From Tomocerus qinae (taxonomy: Eukaryota; Arthropoda; Collembola; Entomobryomorpha; Tomoceridae), in contig CM034547.1 in the NCBI GenBank assembly GCA_020055645.1, forward strand, positions 51,400,909 through 51,464,908: a DNA stretch of 64,000 bases, in the 5' to 3' direction. The notes under the pieces were generated by a model. It did not search any database. It was not told where the DNA came from and saw nothing but the letters and a program-made list of their open reading frames with translations. Positions 47,221 through 61,519 of the stretch are shown in pieces. Positions within the stretch are counted from its first letter, which is position 1. Each line of letters begins with the position of its first letter. The position numbers were made by a program, and so were the translations under genes.

Positions 47221-50200
47221 AGAGAGAAAAAGAAAAAAAAAACTATTTCTTTGAGCAAATCCACTAATATTGAATTTTGGCCTTTGATGACCTCAAAATC
47301 GCGACTTTCTTCTAAAATCACAGATGTTTATCATCATTAGTAGTGTATAACTTGGAGTTAGATACACTTTTCTAGAATCGGGTTGACCTTACAAGATAAA
47401 GTAAACTATTCTAGCTTGCATTGGTAAGATATCGAAAACTACATTTTGCCTTGATTTACTAATCGTATTGAGAAAGGGAAGTCAACCTCCTTCTATAATC
47501 CATCGGAATGAGTAGCTACTACTAGCTACTGTAATTATATTAGAGTAAAAATGTAGAAATTAGCCGGGTATAGTGTTGGATTTTAGTTTTCCGGACATAC
47601 CTTACTTCCTGCGTAGAAACATTTTTGTGCACACATGCTAATCTCACGATAGAATTTTTCACCAACATGTAATTTGCTGCCAATTCGAGCATGGACAACC
47701 CGTAAATAAAAAGCTGAGTGTAAAACTGGTAAGATTATATTCCGTATAGTGAGGAGTGGGCAAGATACAAGGGTTAGAGTAGTTGCGAATTGCATGAATT
47801 TTGAATCGTTACCAGTATTTCTGGTTTAAATAGTACATCTAGTGTTATAGGAGCTATGAATGACAATATGGGTTGGGTAGGGTAGGTTAGGTATTCTAGA
47901 TCTTGACGTTTGTTGGTTGAATGGGTCTGGTGAGTCTGTAGTGAATCGTTGAATAGTGTTCAGCTGACTTTCCATACCATTCATTCAAGGAGGATAATAG
48001 TAATCTGGTATAATGTACGGACTCTATTTCATCGGAATGTTTTCATGCGCATAATATGAAAGCAATTCATTGTACTGGATGACATTTCAAATTATATTTC
48101 CTTCTCTATTTCAGTAGTTCAGCGATCGGGAATGAATCCTTCAGTTCAGGGTTCAAAAGCTATTGCACTACTTATTGCCAACATTCTTGATAGTCCGGTC
48201 CGTCGGTCTTAAAGGTCTTTGCATATCTTCTCTATGCATAATAATTGCAAAAATATTTTTGCAGAGAAAATGATTTTTTAAAATACTGAAATTTAGGTAT
48301 TAATGTCTGTTTATATTTTCAAAGACCCCGACAATTTAACTATTTCAATATTTCTAACAGATTAAAGTAGTTTATTAATTTCAACAGTATCATGCAGGAG
48401 CCCAAAAATTAAGTTTTATGATGGATAAAGGAAAATTGTAGTGGGGATTTTGGCAGGAAAGTAGAAGTTAAGTCGTGAAGTAGAGTGCTAGGTTTAAAAT
48501 AATAATAATGTGGAAAGTATCTATTTAATTGTCTCTGGTGGGCATCCTGTATTCATTTACTAAGTCAGAATGGTGCACGTGGAGAAAGGATAATTTGATT
48601 AAGAGGTTTTAAATGACATACGAGTACACGGCATGATTTAGTAGCTGGGGGAGTGTCAAAACGACTCTTTCTAGCTGTAATAAATAGCTAGTCATATTTT
48701 AGCTTAAGTGAGTCTCCAGGTTAGCTTAGGCAAGAAGCCAAGCCCAAGGAAGAAGGAAAGCTTATGTAAAATATAATTTATATAAAAAGCAATACAATGC
48801 GGAAGCATTCATATCAACATATTTATCTTCTACTATAGAGAGTTAAGTCAGCAGGTGAAAGTTCACTCATTTCATGAAAACAGATGCAGACCATAAAGTC
48901 TGGGCCAGAAGAGTACATGAATAAGAATGAGACAGAGTAGCAGTGTGTGGCTGAAATAAATAAACGAGACTCTAACTGCCTACGTATACTACTAGCAAAT
49001 GTGAGACATCTTCTGCGCATATATTTTGTATTTAGTCGGAAAGTAACCGAACTGCAGGGTGTACACTTATGCGGATGTTATAAATGAATTGCGGAATATA
49101 TTTCACAATGCATTATTGCAATTCAGATCTGGTGAAGGAAGAAAATGAAAAGTAATCAGCATACCCTTCAGAACTGCAAAAGCGAAAGTACCTGTTTACA
49201 TCTATAAATATTAAACATCATTCTATAAATTAGTGTTTCTTAAACAGTTTTATTTTTAGTTTGTGAGTAACATAACAGCATCTATGCTTATGCAGTCATA
49301 TTCATGATTACTAGTTGTGCAGTTACTAAAATTCATGCATATTAATACACTGATACATACACTAGTAGAAAAAAGTATTTTTTATATGTAATGTGAAGCA
49401 CGTCTATTTAGACAGTCTTTAAATAAGCGAAAACCTGTAGGTGGTCTTGTATTTTCTTGAGGTTTAACAAGCCATGACAAATGATGGACATTAATCAGTA
49501 TTTGAGTCAGAGCCGTTTACGTGACCAGATGAAAAAAGAGCGAGTAGTTGTTGAACTGTTTAGGCAAAGCCAATTTATTTGATGAAGTACTCCTGTTGTG
49601 ATAGCCAAAATTATTTTAAGAAGTTCTATTATAGCATGACTGTACACTAGAGACTCTTGTATGAATTGCAATTTGTAACTTGGCAAATGTAAACAGACTA
49701 TTATTTTGTATCCACATGTGAGCTTTAAAGAGAATACGGTACATGCTATGGAGTAGTAGACTTTTTTTTAGCATTTTCTTTACCTTGAACTACTAGTAGT
49801 GTGTAACGCTTGGTGTTGTTAGCTACATCAATTGAATTTGGGATTAGAACAACAAGATTACATTTACTTATTAAAATAGCTGGGCAAGGAAGAGAAATTG
49901 GATTTATTTCGTACTGCTATCTATGTTGTTAGAGAAAGAAGAGCATCAGGTTGCAGGTGAACTGTTGTCTCAATTTTTTTATTTTTTGGATGATACAAGA
50001 GTAGGATGTAAAGGATTTCAGCTATCAATATCCAGCTAGCTCAAAAGGAGAGTTAGTTACAGAAGATGTTATTGGGGGCAAGGAATCTTATTCGGGTGAG
50101 CTACATTGAGTGTTCAATCTAGTCAGTTCTTCTAAGAAAGGCTGAAGAAAGGTAATTCTCATTGCGTTTCTTCTTCTGGTTTCTTCATTCTTGCAGTTTA

Positions 50201-53200
50201 TCTGAACAGAACTGAGTCCTTTAGTAATTCATTGAATTTAGTACACAAAACGAGATAGAGAGAGTCTACCACTTTGTAATGTGGACTTGAGCCTCTCCAA
50301 TGCAATGCAATATTGTTGCCTCCACAATTTAATTTGCTGCATTGCGTTTTTCTTTCAGCTGGATTTTCAACGATGTGTTTATAGGAAGAGTCTTTGTTTT
50401 AGAATGGAATTTTCTCTTTTTGTTTCAATTCGAGTTAGGATGTTTTCATCCTTTGTGCTTCATTCTTGTTTAGGTGCCTTAGTCTTTGTGTTCTGTAATG
50501 CAATCATTTCTTGGGTATTACTGACATGAGGATTAAACTCAATCTCTGAACCACCAAACGAAACTACAACGTGTACTACTTTGTGTAGTTACTCTTTTTT
50601 TACTCCAAGGAATATCAGACTAGGTTTTCGGGATCGTTAAGATGTCAATGAGCTACACTCACTCTCTATCCTCAGGACAATTCTATATTTTAACTAGATT
50701 GTAGTATCTACAAAATTACTAAAACCACGACCAGAGATTGTATTACAGAGATCATACAACGTTATTTTCGGATACACTATTTCTTAGCCTACCATCTAAC
50801 ATACAACAGCATTATAATTGGAACTAACTTTTGCTGCTGTGTATAATAATCTGAATATCAGTAACTGATTTCATTATTTGAGTTTTGATTATTGCATTTA
50901 TTGGTTTTAGATTAAAATAAAATAAATCCTTCATCAAATTATGACATTGGATTTTCACCAGAGAAAACTGTAAGAAGTTGCGAGATTTTCAGACTTTTCA
51001 GTATAAAGATTAAGATTATATTGCAAATGTTGAGGAGAGAAGAAAGGGGAACAAAAAAGCTTAGCAAACAATCGCAATTGGAACAAGAGATGAGAAAAAT
51101 GAGAAGCGTAAAATGGGCTACTTATTTTTTGAAAAGTGTTATTAGAGCATTGTTAGTAAATCGTCTTAGAAAGAAATGTTCTACTTTAGGTCTATAAATA
51201 GGACAGTAGGTAGTAGTAGTAGTATGTGTTTTATTCTTTTCAGTGCCGAGATTTCTTCGGTGCTGCGTAGTATTTAATTTTCCAATTTTCGTGTGAAAGT
51301 ACGTATAGATGTGCATTACAGCATGGCGTAAGAGGATTTCGAATGTGATGATGTGATGACGTGAAATGTGAGCTACTCCATTCTTGGGAAGTACAAAAGT
51401 AAGTCTAACGGGAATGGATGCAATGAAATGAACATGAATGCACTCACCGACTCATTCACTCGAGTCGAGTATCTGTAGTTGGGACCTAAATATAAGACAT
51501 GTACATGGTGTATTCGGATTGTTAGGTAAAGGTGCTTTAGTTCTAATGCAAAGCAAAGTCTGCATCACATCACATTAGAAAGTGAGTGAGTGAAAGGACG
51601 AGTGGAAGAATGGAGTGGAAGTGAAGATGAAACTAAAAACGAGGAGGAGTGATGTAAGTAACTAAGCGTTAGCTCCTTTTCTGACTCATGAAAAAGAAAC
51701 TTTCAAATCAAGAAAGACAGAAAACGAAGAGGCAACTTTAAGGGAAGTGTGAAAGCAAAAGGCGAGGAGGACGAGATGCAGATGAAGAAAAGACTCTCTA
51801 ACTACTATATCTCTATTCAATAGTGCACTTGCACTGTTTGGTGACTCGCCTGGGATGTCCTGTTAGTAAAATCTCTGTGTTCCCTCTTTCTCCAAAATCA
51901 CTCGCTCACTCAGTCAGTGTGGCAATCCTATAACTATAAACCATAGTGTATGTATATTTATATGCAGTATTTTATACAAGTTGCGAGGACTTAGGTTGGG
52001 TGGGCCGTCGTGGAAAGTATATGCTTCCGCATGGCTGAATATTCATAAAAAGAATAAAAAGTTCTTTCATGCATCCATTATGGAGAGCTTTCATTTTAAT
52101 CTCATCAAAGATGTCGAAGCTACTCGTTTATCTTTAATGAAACATCTACAACTTATAGCTAAGAAGACATGACACTTCGCTTTCTTTACTTTCACTCCAG
52201 CGCTACACTAACTTTTACTCTTTGCCATGCATGCATCCCATATTATATGCAAATGTACATATCAAAGACTACTCCCATTATAGCTAGATAGCTTCCAGGA
52301 TTAAATTCTCAGCGTATGTTCAATATTGTGTATACATTTCCTTATGTACCTATAAGACAAGAGCAACTCTGGTAGTCAGGAGCACACTCTTATTTAATAA
52401 CACTCTAGAACATCCTCAAATTCACTCATTTCTCCTTCCTACTCCTCTACGATATCTCTTTTCGAAAGAATTACACTCTCGGTTTCTTAATCATCATTAG
52501 TTTCCCTTTTGGTTTCCCTTCGTTATGCATAATATCGAATTTTAGACTTTCTCCAGCTATAGCCATCTTTTAAAATATGATAACATCACGTTTTTATTCA
52601 TTTAATTAAATACATGTATATCTTGTGCAAACTACCAAATATAAAGCACGCTCTGCTCTTTAGGTTTCTTCCAAACTTTCCTTATAAATTACAACTACGT
52701 AAATCTATTTAGGACAATGAACTCTTCATGTCCTTACTTTTAGCTAAGCTCACGACTTACCTTTACTATATTAAACTAGATCCATTGTAGGTAGGACATG
52801 CATAATAAATTATTTTACTAATCCTAATGCACACTCTTCTTTCATCATCCAACTACAGATGGAAATTACTGATGAAACATTCAGAAAAGGAAATGAATTG
52901 AAAACCTTCTCTTCTGTCTTTAGAGACATTGCAATGAAAGAAAATAGTAACAATATCCGACCTGATTACAATTGTTTATGTGGCAGTGGTAGTATCTATC
53001 TACTAGGGGTACCTATAGTCACTACTATTAGGTAGTTATTGTGAAAAGGTCTTTCTTCCTTGCATTATCGTCGCCCTTTGGCTTTCAATAAGACTTGACC
53101 TTTTCATGCCTGGATTTGGGAGAAAGCGATCAACTCAAGTGTACACTGAATGGATAAATGTATTATACTTTGATATTACTATAAAAGATGTTATTGAAAT

Positions 53201-56200
53201 GAGCCATGATATTCTTTTTGGGGAGTTGTAGGAGAAAGTTATAGGGGGATGAAGAGCTAAAACTAAAAGTATCTCAATGGCATTTGCTAAGACTTGATGG
53301 AAGACTAGTTTATTCTAGGAGCCAAGAAGACTGAGTAGTACAAGAAAGAGGTTATGTATCGTTGACGTTGACTTGACGTTGACTGTCGTTTTCAAGTTGA
53401 ATGGAGCCGACTCCATTGACACGACAAGTCTTGCCGAAAATCTACTTTTAGTACACATTTAACTGGATAAAATTGAGTTAGCACCAGACTATTCACACGC
53501 ACATGACAATACAGTTGATCTGTAACAATGCAAGTCATCTATCTCTCTATGGGTAGCATGTATTATGGAGCATACGCGTTTAAATTCATATATTCTTGTT
53601 ACAAAAGTAATGTTATTACAACAATGAGTTTCTTATAGCCATTGTGTGTAGTAGATAGATATAAGCGTCTCAACTTTCAAGTTAATCCAATTTGACGAGG
53701 CTATTCACCAGTCGATTTGGCGAGCCAACTCCAATATAGCACATAATAATATATACGCACACACACTACGGTTTTCTCAACTTCTCAGATTTGGCTACGG
53801 AAGCAATGCAGACACAAGATTCTCGGCGAGAACTTTATTGCTGGCATTCAAATCCCCGTCCCGGAAAAACTAACGACAGCACAACACCCATTTCTCCTTA
53901 CGCACTACTAAAGTACACAAAACTGTAGAATTACAACTGTACAACACATTTATTCCAGAATTCTGTCTACATACACTCCGAAAAGGGTTAAATTGCGTTA
54001 TTTTCCTGTCTGCATTACAAAATTTAGTACTTGCTTGGCTCCGGGCTAGATAGACTCTATCTACAGGTGGTCATATTTCAGTATGTTATACTTGTACTCG
54101 ATATAATATTCTGTAGGTATATTTATATAATGTGGTTAGACTGTAGAAAAGGGTTGGCTAAACTGTGGTGCCTAAGTAGTGGTATATTTACCTGTCTTAT
54201 GGTATAATCCGGTAGTTAGTTGTACGGGTACGAGGAGCTAAGGTATTGCATTTCTATTCTTATGCCCGTTTTTGGCTTTTCCCTTTTATTCCCGTTATGG
54301 TTATGATGATGGGATCTCATGGTTCGTAGAATGGAGCAGTGAAATGGAATAATATACGAGGCTCAATGCAATGGAATGCAAACTAAAGTGGTCTCCTCTC
54401 TCCAAAAATATACATTGCATTAAATTAGAGCGTACTATTCCCCGTCGTCAGCTCCTAGTTGGCTAAGATCATCATATTAAACTATAATACGTATATCATC
54501 TGGCATTTTATGGGAGAAACCTGTGCAAGTGCAAGGAACATTTCAGTCCAAGGACTAGTAGACCGATACCTTTTTGTAACATCACGTACACTTTGTGCAC
54601 ATTGAGAAAGTTTGCAAATTCCAGTAACCTATATGTATACGTAGTATAGTAATGTATGTATCTATTGTTCCTGAGTGCTTGATAATTTAATAGGAATGAC
54701 ATAGTCTATAAACGGCTCTGGAGAAAATTCTGGAGCAAGTTTTAATGCACATAAATTGATAAAAGGGAAAGTCGGGTACTCTAATGCCTACATATCCACA
54801 AGTGAAGGGAATCTAAGAATCCCTGTACGACATTTTTTTGTTAAAGTTTCTTAAAAACGTTAGCTAAGTACTGTAGGAGAGAGTTGGCCGGTTGGAGAAA
54901 GTGTTTTCTCTAAGCCTCTCTCGTTTCTCTGCGAATAAGTAAAATTGAAATAAAATAGAATTGGGTTGAATTCTGTATGGGAAAGGGAGTTTGTTCGGTA
55001 GTTACATAAGTAGATACATTGAACGTCACAGGCACTGGATTTGGACGAGGGAGAATAAAGTCGACATTGTTTGGTCTACATGGCCATGTTGTAATGTAGG
55101 CGAGTCTATGCATACCAACGAGGCTCGCACGGTTTATTCAAGACGGGATGCTATAGGGAAACTCGTGGATGGAGGTTGTGTATGTATCATGACGTACGGA
55201 GTTCTCTGCATTTATATTCTGTGATCTTATAATTTGACTAGATTTTCTCGGCGATTATACACTAATATTAAAGGAAGTGAATGGAAAAGCGAAAGAAAAG
55301 CAGGATGGGAGGGAACTGTCTGATTACATTTTCTTTCTCTTTGTTCTTTCAAGTAGAAGTGATATAATTCGTGAGAAGGCGAGCGAATTGAGTAACCAAG
55401 GAAAAGCATATGTCTAGAATGCCTTGTTACAATAACTGTAAGACACTTTGCATAGAGGCAGAAGCGAAAAAATAAAGTGTGTAGCCAGACAGGCGAGAAA
55501 AAGCGGAGTCAAGTCCTTCAATACGCTAGAATGTCAAACAGTGTTCTTGTTCGGGTGAGTGTAGGTAGTAAGTGTAGGCAGCAGGGTAACTCTGCTGAGT
55601 GCTCCTCTCTCTCTAATATTCTAGATGTCCTATTATCTATATAACTAATGGGTACATACTTATACCTTGTAAAGACTCTAATAATACTACCAAAGCACAA
55701 TATCACAACTATATAGGCAGATGTATTGAAAGAGCACACTGTTCACTTCAATTCAATTCCAACAGAAAGAAAATACTGAAGAGGTAACACAGCGGGTAAA
55801 TGGAAGATGATAAATCACTCGATGAAAACGTCATTGGGCCCTTGTAACGCAATATTTAATGCCAGAATCGATATTCTGTCTCCTCTGGACAAAAATCATG
55901 CACAGACACAAGAACCCTGACTTGTCATCACATTCCTTCTTTTTAAAATACGCATTTTGTCCTCCACAACTTACACCCGGAGCTTTCCCTGAAAATACAA
56001 CCAACTTTCATACAATTAAGGACGCTGTTTACGTTGGTTGCTAACGAAAAAAATATAATTTCCAAAATTTAACCCGTCAATTGTCACATCCGAAACCCCA
56101 TAGTTAACCTACCCGGCCATTCCACTACCTCAAGGGGAAGTTTTGGCAGTGCAATATTGATAAACAAGATGCTATCAAGTCAATAACAAAATGAATTCCA

Positions 56201-56621
56201 TGCGGCATAAACGGCCGTCTTATGGTATAATATTTGTAAATCTATTGGTTAGTACTTTGGTTAGTACTATATCACTATGACTACGGTGTCAATGCTTGTA
56301 CTTGATGGCCGTTTATGTCACATGGACAATAGACATCTTTGATAGTAGTTATAACAACCATGGTTATAACTTAAACTTACAAGTATGAATGCATTGAAGC
56401 AAGATGCAAACAAAAAGATTTTGTACTAAAGTATTTGTAATAACATTGCCAATGACGACAGGTGGAAATGCTACTATACAAGTCAGTATAGAAATCTTTA
56501 TAATATAATACACTTCCCCGTTTCCTAGAAACTAATTTTTTGGAATTGCATTGACTTATGCCCTCGGTATTCCATCATCAGCAATTCGGGTCAACCTCCA
56601 TGCATTTAAAATTCATCATAA
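47221..56621. other. Unassigned AT-rich DNA, no gene recognised
   Basis: About 9.4 kb with only short frames (82 codons or fewer) and no motif. Strand composition varies, for example a purine-rich plus strand at about 51580-51790. No transposon end or RNA gene was seen. Confidence 0.5.
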
Positions 56622-56952
56622 TATCTTTACATCGACTGTTATAACTTCCGGAGGATCAGTCTGATTTTTATGGGACCTACATTTTTGGAACCGTGGACTA
56701 TCAAGGAACAAAAGTTACCATTCGGAATTTTGATATAGTTGTTTTAAATGCATTTAAAAAAATCAAATTCCCAAAAAAATGAGTCATTTTTAGTTTTTTA
56801 TAAAACGTTGATGTTTTTGGTCCATTTAAAGCAACTATATCAAAATTCCGAATGGTAACTTTTGTTCCTTGATAGTCCACGGTTCCAAAAATGTAGGTTC
56901 CATAAAAATCAGACTGATCCTCCGGAAGTTATAATAGTCGATGTAAAAGATT
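56622..56952. repeat. Foldback with arms of about 129 bp and a 71-bp spacer
   Basis: The left arm (about 56622-56750) contains CTTCCGGAGGATCAGTCTGA and CCATTCGGAATTTTGATATA. The right arm (about 56822-56952) carries their reverse complements, with a few mismatches and a 1-base gap. The spacer is AT-rich and non-coding. It could be a small non-autonomous transposon. No target duplication was seen. Confidence 0.88.
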
Positions 56953-58579
56953 TTTTAACATGCATTTTGATAGTCCCCTGTGGTTGCTATGCAGGGCCAA
57001 AGTGTAACCTTAAAAGCTCCAGTCAAAACCTTTTTGGACGACAAAAACTTTCCTACGTCACCCTTTTCTTCATCTTAACTCTTTTATGTCAAACTACTAC
57101 CATATCGCATAACTATTAATTTACCCAACACATATTGAACTGCATAGGATATAAAATACTCAAAATTATTATGAATGGCTCTACTACGTTTCTCGAATGC
57201 TTATCAAATGCGGAATATATCTACAGTGTTAGTAATAGGTTTAATATTCGCAGAATTATAGTAGTAAACAGCATTTTAGTATTTTATATTGAACAAATTA
57301 TTATAAAGCGATAAAAATAAAAACACATTACAATACCTACATTCATTTCTATTAACAATTTAGTTCGTTCCAAGCAAAAGTTGTTTATTCAAATAAAACA
57401 TTCCAATTTTAGCAAGCTTAATTAGTGAGTTATTATTATTTTTAGATCTGCAAAAAATCCAGTAGTTATTACTAAAGACTAAAACACTACTTTTATAGAC
57501 AGAAATTAGAGACATTGTTTTGTGCTGCTAAAATTAAATCGGTAATTGGTAAGAGGATCTGTCTACCCACTGTCTATTTTTGTAGAACACACGCAAGTAC
57601 CTTTTGTGTCATGATTAACAGAGGAATAGATCGTAAGCATATATAACTGAGTATGCTTTTCATGAGCATACGCCTACACGTTTTTATTTGTAGCATATCA
57701 CTGCGGACATTAGTTCTTATAGAAAAAAGGGGCTTTATATTGGAAATGTTTTGATAACTTTGTGGCAAGCGCACGGAATAAAAATAGAGTAGATCCAAAT
57801 AAAGACGAAATTGGTCTACTTACGAAATTGGCATCTTTCGCATTAACATGTAGCTGGGGCGTAGTATATTATGCTGCTAAAAATAACTTCATTGTGAAAA
57901 ACAAAAGACATTTCCAGTGGGCAATATAAATATGTAGGTGTAGCTAAGACTAAAATTACACTCAGTTGCACACAACCTTCTTTCGAAACACCGACAATGA
58001 CAACAAAGACTCTTTTGGGACAATTCATCCGTGCGTTTTCTTACGTTCGCATTTAGACTTTACTACTCTGTAGACTTCTTTCTCCTCTTTATTCCATTAT
58101 TTTGTAACGAGGTAGACTATAATGTCTTTTAGGACAGAAATTACAAAGGAACGATCAATAATAGTCCTAGTTCCGTTATGATTACCTTCTCTAGGTCAAT
58201 GGAAACACAAAATTGTTGCTCAAAGCTTTAATACTTCAATATCTTTAATTCAATCGCGTATTAACACACAATACATGCTTTAATAGACGATTATTATCAT
58301 AGATTAAAAATTTAACAAGTCGAACATTGACAAATTCGGTTTGTGATAAACGTAATAAGAATTGCTAACATGACACTAATTGTGATTTGTCTGAAATACC
58401 AATTCTTGTTTTGTATTAGACCGGAAAATAAAATAATATTTGAAAGAGAATTGGAATTGTGCGTGCTTAGGAGCAATACAGCTAGCATGTTTCTACTATT
58501 TCATAACGGTTGGTACGATAAAGAAACTTAAATACCAAATAAGTTTGGAAGTGATGATAGATTTTATTGATTGATATAC
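56953..58579. other. Unassigned AT-rich DNA, no gene recognised
   Basis: Flank between the foldback and the LTR element. Frames are short and no feature was recognised. Confidence 0.5.
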
Positions 58580-58939
58580 TGTAACACATTATGTGTGTAT
58601 CCCGGGTTCCCTCGGCACGGCAACTAAAACTACTGATGATTTTAGCAATGCAATGAATGCGGTGCAAGGTGCCAATAAATAGGCTAGATGTTGTAGATAG
58701 AGAACTGCAAGAGTCTCAAATAGAGAGAGAGCCTGTCTCCGGAACGGGAGAAGGAGGAGAAGATCTTCTGAGAGAAGAAATGCTTCTGAGGAAAAATGGC
58801 CCTCGGACAACTCTATTTATATAAAGATGCTCCTCCTCTCCCAAAATTACTTTGTTGCCATTGGCTAGGCCAAATGGAACATTCCAAGTTGTTTCCAAAC
58901 AACTGGAAACCTAGGAAACGAATCGGCATTCGTGACACA
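58580..58939 (-). repeat. 3' LTR (360 bp) with CCAAT and TATA boxes
   Basis: On the minus strand it begins TGTGTCACG and ends ATGTGTTACA, so the termini are TGT...ACA with imperfect inverted similarity. CCAAT lies at 58864-58860 and TATATAAA at 58823-58816, a spacing usual for an RNA polymerase II promoter. The LTR is identical to 61160-61519 as far as seen. Confidence 0.88.
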
Positions 58940-58950
58940 GCTCCCCCTCC
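58940..58950 (-). other. Polypurine tract
   Basis: Minus-strand GGAGGGGGAGC stands directly before the LTR start TGTGTCAC. This is where plus-strand DNA synthesis of an LTR element would be primed. The same tract occurs at 61520-61530 before the other LTR. Confidence 0.85.
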
Positions 58951-61144
58951 AAACTGAGTTCTCTTGGAGGTTTTATTAACTTTTCAATTTTTCATCATCA
59001 AACAACATCAATTTACAAAATTCAAGATTTACAACATTCACATAACAATAATTACGAGACAAATAGATACTTAACATTAAAGTCAAATTTACATTTTACA
59101 TGAAAATACAAGAAAATAAATATAAAATGAAACACTTTCACTTCCTAAGGGTGTAATCTCCTCCAGTAAAAAGACTTGGTCCGGTGTCTATAGTCCTTGA
59201 TATATATTCTCCCCCTCCTCCAGAAATTGGTGTTCAGTACTTTAAATCCATTGAATCCACTAGTAGGTGGTAGTAGTCCTAAGAATCCTTTCTCGTACGA
59301 CAAATATCCTTCTCGTTCGACAATATTGCACTTTCTCGTACGACAATAATCCATCTCGAATTTTCAAGTTGTAGCATTTAATTGTTTTACTTCGACAATC
59401 TCCTGGTTAAAATCCTTAAAAGTTTCTCTGGTTTCCTTCCAAAATTCGTTTGAATCTTTGTTCATACTATAGCTAGTAATGATTTCATTCTAACTCCAAT
59501 TGTAGTGATCAATTACAACATAAGAGGGGTACCAAAATCCAGATTTGGTATGGATGTTTCCTTAATTGCATGAAAAACGTTGTTTGTTGGCATATAAATT
59601 GAAAATTTGCAGAACGTCTTCTGATGCCAAGGGAAGGTTATGCAAACGTCTTCATGTTTGTGTTCAAGATAATGGTAAACGAAATCAAACTTGCTGCGAT
59701 TCGTGAGCCATGGTCTGACGAATCCACTTAACTTTTGTAAAATCTTAACAATATTCTTTCATGGTAAATAGTTATTTGAATATTCGTCATCGGGGAGTTT
59801 ATCGACCCTCAGATATTTCAATTTTTCAGTCTAAGTAGGTATCCATTGTCAGTTCATTGAGCAAATTAGTACGGGCAAACCAAGGTATCCGCATAACTCG
59901 TCTTCGGTTAAAACGGAATTCAATATATCCTCGGATGGCGATCCTCCCTGAATCCTAGACATACTTTCAAGACATCATCGCAAACCTGTCCAGATTCTTG
60001 TTTTCAATCCAGGGAAAGAAAAGAGACAAGGTATATTTCCCCGGTAGTTACCAATTAAATGGAATTTTCAATTTCCCGCAGATTCACCTTCCTCATTACG
60101 ACCTTCCCGTCGAATTCAAGAGTGGGATCTCTTGATAAAGTGTCCTCTGGTTTTTGACTTATGGCGTGATAAAAGGCACTTTCTGTGTTGAAATGATTTT
60201 CTTCAGAGATCACGGCTATTAAACTAAACGGGTGAAGGCTTATCCTCAACGAACAGCAATGCTTCTCTCAAAGAGAAGTTAATGTCACGTAAAGTTAAAA
60301 AACTTTTTTGAATTGCACGCCCTATCGTCAATATAGAATAATTTACGAGTGACAGATTCAACGGTTTTCTGGCAATATTTTACTGGATAGAGTATCTTCA
60401 TTATTTAGTGTCTCACTAGGTGGCAGTTTGATTACTGGTTTTTCTCATTCCTTTTCAATGGTGCCTTGATTAGTGACATGTGAGTGTTTTGTATTATAGC
60501 TGGTAGCAGAATTTCAATAAGACAATTTTTGCGGTAAAGTTAGAATTTTTCCGATGACAGAATAGCAGGAACATTACTGGTAAATTTTTCGGTTTTTACA
60601 ATCCAATCAATTATTTAACTTCTTCTCCTGGCTCAAATCGGTCGTAAAAATTTGAAGACAATTTTCCATAGCAGTTGGTTTTCCTCTCCGACGGCAGTTT
60701 CTCCTCTCCATGGCATACATGATGTGAATTTCATCAAAAACGTTTACTTTAAATTATTTACCGGGAATTACAATACTGGTAAAAGTTGGCAAAGCAAAAT
60801 CAAAACTGGTAGATAGTTCAAATTACTGAATAACTTTCAGTTCACAATATTATGGTCTTCCATCATTTTCAATAGTTTCAATTTTCCAGTAGATTGAGCA
60901 GATTTAATAGTAAATGCGTATATTTTCAGATCCGAATTTTCCAGCAGCAGCAATAGACGGCGTAAAGTTGTTGACAAAAGAGTAGGCATATAGTTTTTCA
61001 GTTACTTTAGCCACTGATAAAATACTGCTAAAATTATTCCAGCGTACTACTCAGTATAACGGAACGGCTATACCTACCGAGTACGAAGAATAAGCAAAAT
61101 ATTTTTAACAGTGTATATGTAGATTAGTGCTCGTGAACCAAGTT
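58951..61144 (-). pseudogene. Internal region of the LTR element, without intact gag or pol
   Basis: About 2.2 kb lies between the two LTRs, too short for gag-pol. Frames are broken. Minus-strand pieces at 60055-60249 (64 codons), 59505-59750 (about 81 codons, no ATG) and 59145-59354 (69 codons, ending about 200 bp before the purine tract) may be remnants of a polyprotein or a later gene. No RT, protease or integrase motif was recognised. The segment near 60400-61000 contains many short GGAAAATT and CCAGTA pieces, suggesting decay or low-complexity expansion. Confidence 0.55.
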
Positions 61145-61157
61145 GGACCGGCCCCCA
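61145..61157 (-). other. Primer-binding-site candidate of the LTR element
   Basis: Minus-strand TGGGGGCCGGTCC begins two bases after the LTR end (GTTACA-AT). It resembles the site complementary to the 3' end of tRNA-Pro with two differences. The position is right and the tRNA identity is uncertain. Confidence 0.5.
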
Positions 61158-61159
61158 AT

Positions 61160-61519
61160 TGTAACACATTATGTGTGTATCCCGGGTTCCCTCGGCACGG
61201 CAACTAAAACTACTGATGATTTTAGCAATGCAATGAATGCGGTGCAAGGTGCCAATAAATAGGCTAGATGTTGTAGATAGAGAACTGCAAGAGTCTCAAA
61301 TAGAGAGAGAGCCTGTCTCCGGAACGGGAGAAGGAGGAGAAGATCTTCTGAGAGAAGAAATGCTTCTGAGGAAAAATGGCCCTCGGACAACTCTATTTAT
61401 ATAAAGATGCTCCTCCTCTCCCAAAATTACTTTGTTGCCATTGGCTAGGCCAAATGGAACATTCCAAGTTGTTTCCAAACAACTGGAAACCTAGGAAACG
61501 AATCGGCATTCGTGACACA
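61160..61519 (-). repeat. Second LTR copy (360 bp), shared LTR of the tandem
   Basis: Matches 58580-58939. It is preceded on the minus strand by its own polypurine tract (61520-61530) and followed by the primer-site candidate, so it has both 3'-LTR and 5'-LTR neighbours. Confidence 0.9.

Noticed and set aside
58580..59796. Whole 1217-bp repeat considered as one long LTR
   Set aside because: A polypurine tract at 58940-58950 followed by TGTGTCAC sets the LTR at 360 bp. The rest of the repeat is internal sequence.
61169..61390. 73-codon minus-strand frame also present at 58589-58810
   Set aside because: Lies wholly inside the LTR and is explained by the LTR duplication. No protein evidence.
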